This document shows, one piece after another, positions 9,446-18,717 of a stretch of 64,000 nucleotides of DNA. Positions within the stretch are counted from its first letter, which is position 1, and every line of letters starts with the position of its first letter. The DNA comes from Lebetimonas natsushimae. Its GTDB lineage: Bacteria; Campylobacterota; Campylobacteria; Campylobacterales; Nautiliaceae. The DNA lies in the NCBI RefSeq assembly GCF_002335445.1, contig NZ_BDME01000006.1, positions 59,528 through 123,527 on the forward strand, read 5' to 3'. Below the pieces are notes generated by a model. That model did not search any database, was not told the origin of the DNA, and was given only the letters and a program-made list of their open reading frames with translations. The position numbers and the translations under genes are program-made.

Positions 9446-10583
9446 TTGTAAGAATTGAAAAACTCAAATTTTTTATGTTTTGATATTTTTTTATGAAATT
9501 ATTTACCTCATCAATGGATGTGTTTTTAATCAGATCAAGCTCTTTTTTGTAATAATCTTTTGGGAGTTCTAAATATATTTCATTAAATTTTTTAAGTAGT
9601 CTTTGTGCAAGAGTTTCATTTCTGAGCGGTTCGCTTCCAAGCAGGAATTTTTTTGCATCGCTAAGTTCTTCTTTTGTAATTCCTTTATCTATAAAATCAT
9701 TGATAATATTTTTTAGGGTATTAATAGCATCTTCTGTATTTTCAAGTTTTGTCTGCATATATCCGCTAAGAAGTTTATGGGTTTTTTTGAAAGTATTAAA
9801 TGCATATGCCGAATATGCATATCCTTTTTTTACTCTAATCTCTTCCATTATCCTGCTTCCAAATCCGCCGCTTCCTAAAATAAAAGTCGCTATTTTTGCC
9901 AGGTGCAGTTCGTTTTTATTGATATTAAAATCACTTGCAAAATAGATATAGCTTTGCTGCAGTTTCTTGGTTTCTTTGATATCTTTTTGTTTTGGATGGA
10001 AAAAAGGGTATTTTTCTTTTTTCCCTTTTGGCAGGATATTTAAAAATTTTTCGTATTCAAATTCTGCCCCGCCGTTTATTAAGATGGTATTTTGGGTGAG
10101 TTTTTCTGATATAAAGTTTTTTACATCGTATAAAGTGATATTTTCAATATCTTCACCTATTACAGGTAATGCAAGAGGAGTGTTTTCAAAAACGGCACGG
10201 TAGAGATTTTTATTTGCAATATAATCGTTGTTGTTTTTTAAATTTTCTTTTTTTGCAATTATCTCTTTTTTTGTTTTTTCAAAAGCCTCCTCGGTTAAAT
10301 TTAAATTACTGAAAAGCTCCGTAAGTTTATCTATTGCTTTTTTTCTTTTTGAATTTAAACATTTAAGAGATACTGTAAAATATTCATGATTTACATTAAA
10401 ATTAATATTTATCGCATCTTCTTCCAATTCATTAAAAAATCTTTCTTTTTTTTCTTTTGTCCCCCTGTTTATTATTTCTTTTGCAAAATTTGCAACTCCG
10501 TCAGGGGCAAATATGCTGCCGGCATTTAAAAAAACTATTTCTAAAAAACTTCTGCCAAGACTATCTTTTTCATAAATTAACAT
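9438..10583 (-). CDS. M16-family peptidase-like protein lacking the zinc-binding motif
   Basis: This 381-residue protein resembles M16 (pitrilysin/processing peptidase) proteins: the N-terminal strand, AGSIFAPDG before the motif helix, and the C-terminal region with GSGGFGSRIMEEIR and the KGYAYSAYAF stretch, like the GxxSRL and R/Y region of the family. The inverted zinc motif HxxEH is replaced by N32-F-A-K-E36, so all metal ligands of that helix are gone. It may be a non-catalytic subunit, as seen for one partner in two-chain M16 enzymes, or a diverged protein with another job. No active M16 partner is in the window. It overlaps recG by 8 bases; the start has AAGGAT upstream. Confidence 0.8.
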   Translation of the reverse strand: MLIYEKDSLGRSFLEIVFLNAGSIFAPDGVANFAKEIINRGTKEKKERFFNELEEDAININFNVNHEYFTVSLKCLNSKRKKAIDKLTELFSNLNLTEEAFEKTKKEIIAKKENLKNNNDYIANKNLYRAVFENTPLALPVIGEDIENITLYDVKNFISEKLTQNTILINGGAEFEYEKFLNILPKGKKEKYPFFHPKQKDIKETKKLQQSYIYFASDFNINKNELHLAKIATFILGSGGFGSRIMEEIRVKKGYAYSAYAFNTFKKTHKLLSGYMQTKLENTEDAINTLKNIINDFIDKGITKEELSDAKKFLLGSEPLRNETLAQRLLKKFNEIYLELPKDYYKKELDLIKNTSIDEVNNFIKKYQNIKNLSFSILTNE

Positions 10584-10591
10584 TTATATCC

Positions 10592-11140
10592 TTAATGTGG
10601 AATTTTTAGCAAAATTTTAGCAGAATTATTTAAAATAAATGCTTTTTTTAAAGCTTCTTTTATATCCCTGCTTATTATAAATATACTTTGTGCTTTGATA
10701 ATTGTTATTTCATCTTTTTTAAGTGTTTCCAGTAATTTATTCAAATTTTTTTCATTATTATAATCTTCAATAATTTTTATATTGTTAAAATATTTTCTTC
10801 CGTGAGCATCCATTGGATTAAATTTTTGATGCATTATACTGTATGCGACTATATCCGGTAAAAAAATATTTAAAATTGTTTTGGCATATGAGATTTCTTT
10901 ATAAATTTTGGAATGAATATCCACATCTTCATTGGATTCTTTGTATGCCAGCGTTTTATTATTTATGTTCACTTGAATATAAAAATTTTCTTCTTTTATA
11001 CAGGTATCTTTTTTATTGATTATCATTGTATCGGTGCCTGTCTTTAAAGAAATACTTCCAAAACCTATATTTAACATATTTTTTTCCTGCAGAACCCTTG
11101 CGGCTAAAATAAATTCATTTATATAAAAATCTACGGGCAA
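10592..11140 (-). CDS. Class II aldolase/adducin-like protein
   Basis: This 182-residue protein resembles class II aldolase/adducin-fold proteins: GFGSISLK near the N-terminus corresponds to the family's GNxS turn, followed by DVDIHSKIYKE and a SIMHQKF/MDAHGRKYF stretch. The usual set of three zinc histidines is not obvious, so an enzymatic role is uncertain. The start is TTG at 11138-11140 with AAAGG upstream. It is the first gene of the minus-strand unit running into the M16-like gene (8-base gap) and recG. A divergent promoter pair separates it from rsmH. Confidence 0.6.
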   Translation of the reverse strand: MPVDFYINEFILAARVLQEKNMLNIGFGSISLKTGTDTMIINKKDTCIKEENFYIQVNINNKTLAYKESNEDVDIHSKIYKEISYAKTILNIFLPDIVAYSIMHQKFNPMDAHGRKYFNNIKIIEDYNNEKNLNKLLETLKKDEITIIKAQSIFIISRDIKEALKKAFILNNSAKILLKIPH

Positions 11141-11154
11141 ACTTAACCTTTTTT

Positions 11155-11184
11155 TTAGACAAATTATATCAAATTTAGTATAAT
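11155..11184 (+). promoter_or_regulatory. Sigma-70-type promoter of rsmH
   Basis: TTAGAC (11155-11160) and TATAAT (11179-11184) are 18 bases apart. The -10 box ends 17 bases before the rsmH ATG, which would give a very short leader. Confidence 0.5.
11163..11171 (-). promoter_or_regulatory. Extended -10 promoter for the aldolase-like/M16/recG unit
   Basis: The minus strand reads TGATATAAT, a TGn plus perfect -10 box, 22 bases before the TTG start at 11140. It interleaves with the plus-strand rsmH promoter, so the two divergent units share about 30 bases of promoter DNA. Confidence 0.5.
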
Positions 11185-11201
11185 TGTAAAAAAAGGTTAT
11201 T

Positions 11202-12101
11202 ATGCAAACTCCTCATATACCGGTGCTTTTAAATGAAGTTATAAATTTGTTTTGTCCAATGAAAGAAGGATATTTTATTGACTGTACATTAGGATTCGGC
11301 GGTCACAGTGAGGCAATCCTTAAAAAATTTCCAAATATCAAATTAATAGGCATAGACCAAGACATAGATGCCCTTAATTTTGCAAAAAAAAGATTAGCCC
11401 CTTTTTCTAACAGGGTTGAATTTGTAAATAAAAGGGCAAGTGAGGCTTTGAAAAATTTAAAAGGGCTTGATATTGCCGGAATTTTGGCAGATATTGGGGT
11501 CAGTTCGTTTCAGCTTGACAATGAAGAGAGGGGTTTTAATTTTGAATCTGACACACTTGATATGAGAATGAATAAAAATCAGGAACTCAGTGCGTATGAG
11601 GTAATCAATTATTACCCAAAAGATGAAATTGAGAGAATTTTAAGAGATTATGGGGAAGTTAGAAATTATAAAAAAGCCGCAAATGCTATTGTTTCAAACA
11701 GAGTTATTAAATCAAATCGTGAACTTGCCGATATATTGGGAAAAGTAGGGATTAAAGATAAAAAAAATCTGGCAAAAGTTTTTCAGGCTATAAGAATAGA
11801 AGTCAATAATGAGTTAAATGAACTTGAAAATTTGCTAGAAAATGCCAAAAATATTGCAATAAATGGTACAATTTTAGGTATAATTAGTTTCCATTCATTA
11901 GAAGACAGAATTGTTAAGAATAAATTTAGAGAATGGTCTAAAAACTGTATATGTCCGCCCGAAGCAATAAAATGCGAATGTGGTGGAAATCATGCACTCG
12001 GTAAAATTATTACCAAAAAACCTGTTACTGCTACAAAAGAGGAAATAAAAATGAATCCAAGAAGCAGAAGTGCTAAACTCAGGGGGTTTTTATTTAATTA
12101 A
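11202..12101 (+). CDS. rsmH: 16S rRNA (cytosine-1402-N4)-methyltransferase
   Basis: RsmH (MraW) methylates N4 of C1402 in the ribosomal P site using S-adenosylmethionine. The 299 residues start with HIPVLLNEV, then the SAM loop DCTLGFGGHS, DIGVSSFQLDNEERGFNF, and the C-terminal SFHSLEDRIVK and NPRSRSAKLR motifs, all family hallmarks. It begins at an ATG after AAAAGG and leads into the small FtsL-like gene 9 bases on, the usual mraW-ftsL order of division clusters, although no other dcw genes follow here. Confidence 0.96.
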   Translation: MQTPHIPVLLNEVINLFCPMKEGYFIDCTLGFGGHSEAILKKFPNIKLIGIDQDIDALNFAKKRLAPFSNRVEFVNKRASEALKNLKGLDIAGILADIGVSSFQLDNEERGFNFESDTLDMRMNKNQELSAYEVINYYPKDEIERILRDYGEVRNYKKAANAIVSNRVIKSNRELADILGKVGIKDKKNLAKVFQAIRIEVNNELNELENLLENAKNIAINGTILGIISFHSLEDRIVKNKFREWSKNCICPPEAIKCECGGNHALGKIITKKPVTATKEEIKMNPRSRSAKLRGFLFN

Positions 12102-12110
12102 GGAGAAAGG

Positions 12111-12386
12111 ATGAATGAAAAAGAAATTTTGTTAGATGAAGTTTCTAAAGTAATTGAAGAGGATTCTTTATCTGTTTCGTTTGTTAAAAATGTAGTTTTT
12201 GCAATTATATTTTCTTTAGCAATTTTGTTTCCTAAAATTTATATTGCAAATAACATTTATACATATTCTCTAAAAATTAACAAACTTTTAAACGAATATT
12301 ATTCCCTAAAAGCAGAACAGTTTATTTTAACTTCAAAAATAGAAAAAATTAAATTTAAAAACAGACTTCAAAGACTTACTTTTTAA
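12111..12386 (+). CDS. Small single-pass membrane protein, FtsL candidate
   Basis: This 91-residue protein has a cytoplasmic N-terminus, one membrane segment (about residues 27-45, NVVFAIIFSLAILFPKIYI) and a periplasmic segment with heptad-like hydrophobics (INKLLNEYYSLKAEQFILTSKIEKIK). That topology and the place directly after rsmH fit FtsL, the division protein that pairs with FtsB, but FtsL is poorly conserved and the call rests on position, size and topology. It has a strong site, AAGGAGAAAGG, just before the ATG. The C-terminal tail is short. Confidence 0.6.
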   Translation: MNEKEILLDEVSKVIEEDSLSVSFVKNVVFAIIFSLAILFPKIYIANNIYTYSLKINKLLNEYYSLKAEQFILTSKIEKIKFKNRLQRLTF

Positions 12387-12405
12387 TTCTTTTTTTATAT
12401 ATCTA

Positions 12406-12414
12406 TGTTAAAAT
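12406..12414 (+). promoter_or_regulatory. Extended -10 promoter of the RND gene
   Basis: TGTTAAAAT fits TGn-TAAAAT and ends 21 bases before the RND start; it lies in the 49-base gap after the FtsL-like gene and suggests a separate transcription unit. Confidence 0.45.
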
Positions 12415-12435
12415 AGCTTCAAAAAAAGAGGTTTA

Positions 12436-15400
12436 ATGAAAAAATTTATAGAATTTTTTATAAAAAATGCCGCATTTACACATTCCTTATTTATAGTTAT
12501 TATGATTACGGCGTTTTTATCCTATAAACATGTTCCAAAAGAATTATTCCCTCCCGCAGAACTTGATAAAATATTAATTACGGGCGGCTATCCTGGGGCT
12601 TCTCCTTCTACTCTTGATAAAATGGCTGTGGATGAAATAGAGGATGATATAAAATCGTATTCCGAAGTGGATTCAATAGAAAGTGTGGTGTCTAATGGAA
12701 ATTTTTTAATAACAGTAAATTTAAAGCCCGGAAGTAACAAAAATGAACTTTTAAGTGAATTTCAAAGTATTGTTTCAAACCTGAAAAAAGATTTGCCTGG
12801 AGATATGGATCTTCCCAGTGTTACTATTGCCAAAAAGAAGTTTCCTTTAATGTTTATTTCTGTCGGAAGTGAAAAATTAAATAAAGACGAACTTTTAAAG
12901 ATAGCTGATGAAATAAAGAAAAAACTTTTAAAATTAAAAGATTTAACACAGGTTGATATAAGGGGAGAGAGCGATAAAAATATTTATATTGATTTAAATT
13001 CCAAAAAAATTGAAGCATTGGGAATTAATAAAAATGTTTTAAATAACATAATTTCTTCCTTGTCTACTATTTTTCCGGCGGGATATATTGAAGGAAGTAA
13101 ACATTTTTTTATAAGTATGGCTAATGTTGATGTTGAAAAATTAAAAAACACAATAATTGATATAAATGGTAAAAAAATCAGATTATCGGATATAGCGGAT
13201 ATTAAAAAAGAATATGACACGCCTACACAGATTGGAAAATATAACGGTGTGCCCACACTTACAATTGATGTAAGAAAAGGGGAAAGCGGTGATGCTATCG
13301 CTTTGTCAAATAAAATTAGAAATATTTTAAAAGAATATCATCAAAAACATCCTGAGGTTATTTTTGGAATTTCCACAGATACAAGTAAATGGGTCAGAAA
13401 CAGGTTTAATACGGTTGTAAGTAATATAATTTTCGGGCTTATTCTGGTGTTTTTTGTAATGTGGATTTTTTTGAATGCAAGAATATCAATTGTTGTTACT
13501 CTTGGAATTCCGACATCTTTTGCTATTGCCTTAATAGCACTTGATTATTTTCATTATTCTTTAAATCTGCTTTCAATGCTCGGGATGCTGATTGCACTTG
13601 GTATGATTGTGGATGAAGCGATTGTGGTGGGTGAAAATATTTACAGACACTTATCCATGGGAAAAGACAGGGTAACGGCTGCAGTTGATGGGGCGAGTGA
13701 AGTTTTCTGGCCCGTTATGGCATCCGCAACTACTACAATTTTGGCATTTTTGCCTATGCTTTTGATTCAGGGTGAAATAGGTAAATTTATGAAAATTTTA
13801 CCTATAATGATTACGGTTTTAGTGCTTTCATCTTTATTTGAAGCATTTGTGTTTTTGCCTCTTCATTCAAAAGAGATTTTAAAGGTTGCATATTCCAAAA
13901 AAGACAAACTCTGGGAAAATTTTTCAAAACTTTATAAAAAAATTCTTTTTTTCTTTTTTAGATACAGATATTTAACTTTAATATTTTTTTTAATTGTCGT
14001 GCCAGCTTTAACTGTTGTTGGCTTTAAACATTCAAAATTTCAGCTTTTTCCGGATTTTGACACATCCCAGCTTTATGTAAACGGAAAATTCGATAGTAAT
14101 TATACCATCGAAGAGACTTCGGAAGCTATAAAACCAATTGAGCATATTTTAAAAAAATATCTTGGGGATAATGTTGAAGGATTCACCACTGTTGTGGGAA
14201 TGCAGATGAATAATAAAGGTGAGGCCAACAGGGGGGAAAATTATTTTCATATATTTGTGGATTTAAAAGACAGGGTTCCTCAAGATTTTTATAATAAATT
14301 CATAGCCCCCCTTTTTCAACCTATAAAAGTTACAGGACAGACAAGAAGACTCAGTGCAAAAGAGCTGGCTGTGCAGATGAAAAAAGATTTGAAAAATTTA
14401 AAAATTAAAGGTTTAAAAGAACTTAATGTAATCGTGCCTCAGGCGGGGATTGTAAAAAGTGATATTGTAATTTCCCTTGGAGGTGACAATAAAAAAGTTT
14501 TAGAAGCAATAAAAGAGCTTGAAAATAAAATGTATAAAATAAAAGGAGTTTATAATGTATATGATGATGCGGAGATGGGAGCGAGTGAACTTAAAATAAA
14601 TATAAATCAATATGGAGAAAAATTAGGTTTTAATCAAAAAAATCTTTTTTCTCAAATCAGACCGTATTTTGCAAAAGCCGAATTTGATAAAACATTTGAT
14701 GAAAATGGAATAATAAGGCTTAAATTTTATGATAAAAATAAAGATAAATTAGAATTTTTAAAAAATTTCAGGGTAAATGTTCCAAATACAGATCAATATA
14801 TAGATCTCAGTAAGATTGCTGAGTTTCAAATTATCAAGCAGTTTAAAAAAATACATAAATATGACGGTATAAGTGCAAAAACTGTATATGCGACACTTAA
14901 TAAAAAGATTATTACCGTCAAAGATTTTTATCAAAAAATAAATCCGCTTTTAGAAAAATTTAAAAAGAAAGGATTAACTGTTTTAATAGGAGGGGCCGCT
15001 AAAAAAAGCAGAGAATTTATGAAAAATATAAAAGAATCGATGATTGTCGCAATCTTGCTTATATTTTTGGTTTTGGTTTTAATGTTTAATTCCATCTTTT
15101 TACCGTTTGTTATAATTTCTGTAATACCTCTTTCGTTTTTGGGGGTGATTTTGGGAAATATGATAATGGGAATGAATCTTACAATGCTTGGAATGATTGG
15201 AATCGTTGGGCTTGCAGGGGTAGTCGTAAATGACGGAATTGTAATGATTGATTTTATTAAAAAAGCAAAATCACTTGAAGATATTTTAACTCTTGCATCT
15301 TTTAGACTAAGACCGATCCTTTTAACTTCACTTACAACCTTTTTTGGTTTAATAACATTAATGTTTTTCCCCTATGGACAGTCCCAGATACTTCAGCCGC

Positions 15401-15522
15401 TTGCAATTGCGCTTGGTTTTGGTATTATGTGGGGGACAGTGCTTAATTTGTTTTATCTGCCGGTATTTTATTTTGTAATAAATAAAAAATTAAAAATTAA
15501 TCTAAAAACGGAGAATGGATAA
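12436..15522 (+). CDS. RND-family efflux transporter permease (AcrB/HAE1-like)
   Basis: This 1028-residue inner-membrane protein has the two-fold RND plan: TM1 at the N-terminus, a large periplasmic loop, TM2-6 (around residues 330-470, with the LGMLIALGMIVDEAIVVGENIYRH signature spread over TM4), TM7 near residue 520, a second periplasmic loop, then TM8-12 (residues about 860-1015). The VDEAIVVGENI and VVNDGIVMIDF stretches carry the acidic proton-relay residues. It should export hydrophobic or amphiphilic compounds using the proton gradient. No membrane-fusion protein or TolC-type channel lies beside it, so either it recruits them from elsewhere or works alone. Its stop codon falls inside a heptad array. 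Confidence 0.93.
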   Translation: MKKFIEFFIKNAAFTHSLFIVIMITAFLSYKHVPKELFPPAELDKILITGGYPGASPSTLDKMAVDEIEDDIKSYSEVDSIESVVSNGNFLITVNLKPGSNKNELLSEFQSIVSNLKKDLPGDMDLPSVTIAKKKFPLMFISVGSEKLNKDELLKIADEIKKKLLKLKDLTQVDIRGESDKNIYIDLNSKKIEALGINKNVLNNIISSLSTIFPAGYIEGSKHFFISMANVDVEKLKNTIIDINGKKIRLSDIADIKKEYDTPTQIGKYNGVPTLTIDVRKGESGDAIALSNKIRNILKEYHQKHPEVIFGISTDTSKWVRNRFNTVVSNIIFGLILVFFVMWIFLNARISIVVTLGIPTSFAIALIALDYFHYSLNLLSMLGMLIALGMIVDEAIVVGENIYRHLSMGKDRVTAAVDGASEVFWPVMASATTTILAFLPMLLIQGEIGKFMKILPIMITVLVLSSLFEAFVFLPLHSKEILKVAYSKKDKLWENFSKLYKKILFFFFRYRYLTLIFFLIVVPALTVVGFKHSKFQLFPDFDTSQLYVNGKFDSNYTIEETSEAIKPIEHILKKYLGDNVEGFTTVVGMQMNNKGEANRGENYFHIFVDLKDRVPQDFYNKFIAPLFQPIKVTGQTRRLSAKELAVQMKKDLKNLKIKGLKELNVIVPQAGIVKSDIVISLGGDNKKVLEAIKELENKMYKIKGVYNVYDDAEMGASELKININQYGEKLGFNQKNLFSQIRPYFAKAEFDKTFDENGIIRLKFYDKNKDKLEFLKNFRVNVPNTDQYIDLSKIAEFQIIKQFKKIHKYDGISAKTVYATLNKKIITVKDFYQKINPLLEKFKKKGLTVLIGGAAKKSREFMKNIKESMIVAILLIFLVLVLMFNSIFLPFVIISVIPLSFLGVILGNMIMGMNLTMLGMIGIVGLAGVVVNDGIVMIDFIKKAKSLEDILTLASFRLRPILLTSLTTFFGLITLMFFPYGQSQILQPLAIALGFGIMWGTVLNLFYLPVFYFVINKKLKINLKTENG

Positions 15523-15530
15523 TCGGAAAT
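15510..15530 (+). repeat. Three heptads at the RND/mtaB junction
   Basis: The bases read GGAGAAT, GGATAAT, CGGAAAT. The RND stop TAA (15520-15522) and the first bases of the mtaB ATG (15529) lie inside this array, which also supplies the purine-rich bases ahead of mtaB. Confidence 0.6.
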
Positions 15531-16746
15531 GAATAAGGTTTTTATAAAAACATTCGGCTGCAGAAGTAATATTTATGATACAGAAATTATGAAGAATATT
15601 TTAAAAGATAAAATTGTAAATTCTGAAGAAGAAGCTGATATTATTATAATTAATTCATGTACCGTTACAAATTTTGCAGATAGGGATGTGAGACAGTATA
15701 TTAATAAAAGACAAAATAAAAAAATTATATTTACAGGATGCGGAGCATACACCCAGGGAAAAAAATTATTTGAAGAACACAAAGTTGATGCAGTACTCGG
15801 GCATAAATTTAAAGAAGAAATTGATAAATTTTTAAATTTTAAAGGTGTTAATTTAGGAGATTTTAATTTTGTAAATAAAAAAATAATAATAAATATTTCA
15901 ACGACAAAAGCGTTTGTAAAAATCCAGGAAGGCTGTGATTTTGAGTGTGCTTATTGTATTTTACCCAAAGTCAGGGGTTATTCAAGGAGTATGGATGAAA
16001 CAACAATACTTGAACAGATTGAATATTTGGCACAAAACGGAATAAGTGAAATAGTGTTAACAGGAATCAATATGGGAAGTTATGGGAAAGATACAAACAC
16101 ATCCCTTGCAAAACTTATTAAAAAAATTATAAAAATAGATAGAATCAAAAGGATAAGACTTGGTTCGTTAGAACCGACTCAAATAGATGAAGAATTGATA
16201 GAACTTGCTAGCGATTCAGTTTTAGAGAAACATTTTCATATAGCTCTGCAGCATACAAGTGACAGAATGCTGAGGATTATGAAAAGAAGAAATAGAGTTT
16301 CAAATACTCTTCCTCTTTTTGAAAAATTGGCTGGTCTTGGTTTTGTACTGGGGACTGATTTTATAGTAGGACACCCGGGAGAGAGCGAAGAGATTTGGCA
16401 AGAAGCGCTTGAAAATTTTAAAAAATATCCCTTAACTCATATTCATATATTCAGATTCACACCAAGAGACGGAACTTTAAGTGCTGAAATGAAACAGGAT
16501 GTAAGAGGGGATACGGCGAAAAAAAGGGCTAAGCAAATAGAAGAAATTGTTAAAAAAAATAATTATAATTTCAGACTCAAAAAAATGCCGCTTCTAGTGC
16601 ATATAGAAGAAAAAAAAGACGGATATTTTGTAGGGTTTGACGAATATTATAATAAAATGAAGATAAAAAGTGATAGAAATTTAAAAGGAGCTTGGGTGAA
16701 AGTAAAAGATTATGAAGTTAAGGAAGTAAATTATGCAAAAATCTAA
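15529..16746 (+). CDS. mtaB: tRNA t6A37 methylthiotransferase MtaB
   Basis: MtaB is a radical-SAM enzyme that adds a methylthio group to t6A at position 37 of tRNAs reading ANN codons. The N-terminal MTTase domain begins KTFGCRSN (C11) with further cysteines in NSCTVTN and FTGCGAY; the radical-SAM cluster motif is C136xxxC140xxC143 (GCDFECAYCILP). The 405-residue length and a C-terminal TRAM-like tail fit MtaB rather than MiaB. It is 6 bases after the RND gene and overlaps the FtsH paralogue by 14 bases, an arrangement also known to me from Helicobacter, where an MtaB-like gene precedes an ftsH-like gene. Confidence 0.93.
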   Translation: MNKVFIKTFGCRSNIYDTEIMKNILKDKIVNSEEEADIIIINSCTVTNFADRDVRQYINKRQNKKIIFTGCGAYTQGKKLFEEHKVDAVLGHKFKEEIDKFLNFKGVNLGDFNFVNKKIIINISTTKAFVKIQEGCDFECAYCILPKVRGYSRSMDETTILEQIEYLAQNGISEIVLTGINMGSYGKDTNTSLAKLIKKIIKIDRIKRIRLGSLEPTQIDEELIELASDSVLEKHFHIALQHTSDRMLRIMKRRNRVSNTLPLFEKLAGLGFVLGTDFIVGHPGESEEIWQEALENFKKYPLTHIHIFRFTPRDGTLSAEMKQDVRGDTAKKRAKQIEEIVKKNNYNFRLKKMPLLVHIEEKKDGYFVGFDEYYNKMKIKSDRNLKGAWVKVKDYEVKEVNYAKI

Positions 16747-18188
16747 AAAAAATCAAATTATAATTTCTGTTCTTTTCGGTGTTTTATTTGCACTTTTGGT
16801 GGCATGGGCTTTTAAGGGAAATTACGAAGAACTTTTAACTCAGATTGTGGCGGTTGTAATTGTTTTAATATTTTTTATTTTGTTTGTTATTCTTCTTAGA
16901 AAATCTATGCCATCAAATAATCCTCAACATCTACAGGTTGAAATGAATACGGGAATTGAAAAAGATTTTGTAATTAAACCTACAATTTCAAATGTTACTT
17001 TTAAAGATGTTGCAGGTATATCTGAGGTAAAAGAAGAATTAGTGGAAATTGTTGATTTTTTAAAAAATCCTGAAAAATATAAGGCTTTTGGTATTAATTT
17101 GCCAAAAGGTGTGTTATTGGTGGGGCCTCCTGGTGTCGGTAAGACATTAATTGCAAAAGCGCTTGCCGGTGAGGCTGGTGTGCCGTTTTTTTATCAAAGC
17201 GGAAGCAGTTTTGTACAGATGTATGTAGGTGTTGGGGCTAAAAGGGTTAGGGATTTGTTCTCCCGTGCAAAAGCAAGTGCTCCTAGTATTATTTTTATAG
17301 ATGAAATTGATGCCATAGGGAAAGCCAGGGGAAATTTAAGAAATGATGAAAGGGAAGCGACATTAAATCAGCTTTTAACTGAAATGGACGGGTTTGAAGG
17401 AAGTGAGGGGGTTATTGTAATAGGTGCTACAAATAAAGTGGAACTTTTGGATGAAGCGCTTCTCAGACCCGGTAGGTTTGACAGAAGGGTGTTTGTGGAA
17501 CTTCCGGGACTTAACGACAGAATTGAAATATTAAAGGTTCATTTAAGAGGTAAGCCGTTTAAAGGGAATTTGGAAAATATTGCAAAAATGACTGTTGGAT
17601 TTTCAGGGGCAGCACTGGCAAGCTTGGTAAATGAAGCAAGTATTCATGCATTAAAGCGGGGTAAAAGATATATCGAAGAAGAGGATTTTTATGCTGTAAA
17701 AGATAAAGTTTTAATTGGGAAAAAAAGACTTCAGACATATAATCCTAAAGAAAAAGAAATATTAAGCTACTATCAGGCGTCAAAGGCTGTAATAGCAGAA
17801 TGGCTGGGAGTTGAATTTGAGAGAATTTCCCTTGTCAAAGACGATTTTAAAGAAGAAGACAAGGAAATTATTTCAAAAACGGAAATAATGAATAAAATAA
17901 TGGTATATTTTGCCGGAAGAATTGCAGTGGAAGAAAAATACAGGGAAAAATTTTCAAACGCCCATATGGATATCAAAAAAGCAAAAGATTTGGCTGTTAA
18001 AATGGTAAAAGATTACGCAATGGGAGATAGTATAATAGGTGATGAAGCGGAAATTGCCAAAATTTTAAAATACGCAGAAGAGGAGGTAAAAAGTATATAT
18101 ACTTCCACCCAGGACTTAATTGAAAAGGTTTATGAATTTTTACTAAAAAACGAAGTGGTGCATAAAGAAGATATAAAGAAAATCAAAG

Positions 18189-18202
<14 letters not shown>
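16733..18202 (+). CDS. FtsH-like membrane AAA+ ATPase without the zinc protease motif
   Basis: This 489-residue protein has two N-terminal membrane helices (about residues 9-27 and 37-56), then an intact AAA+ module: Walker A GPPGVGKT at 131-138, Walker B IIFIDEID with D190/E191, and the SRH with LLRPGRFDRRV. The FtsH protease helix follows, but the HEAGH site reads Y347-Q-A-S-K351, so both zinc histidines and the catalytic glutamate are lost. Family length is about 640; the C-terminal part is shortened. I infer an ATP-driven membrane unfoldase or a regulatory partner of the true FtsH rather than a protease. It overlaps mtaB and the BioV-like gene by 14 bases each; AAGGAAG precedes its ATG. 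Confidence 0.88.
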
Positions 18203-18716
<514 letters not shown>

Positions 18717-18717
18717 A

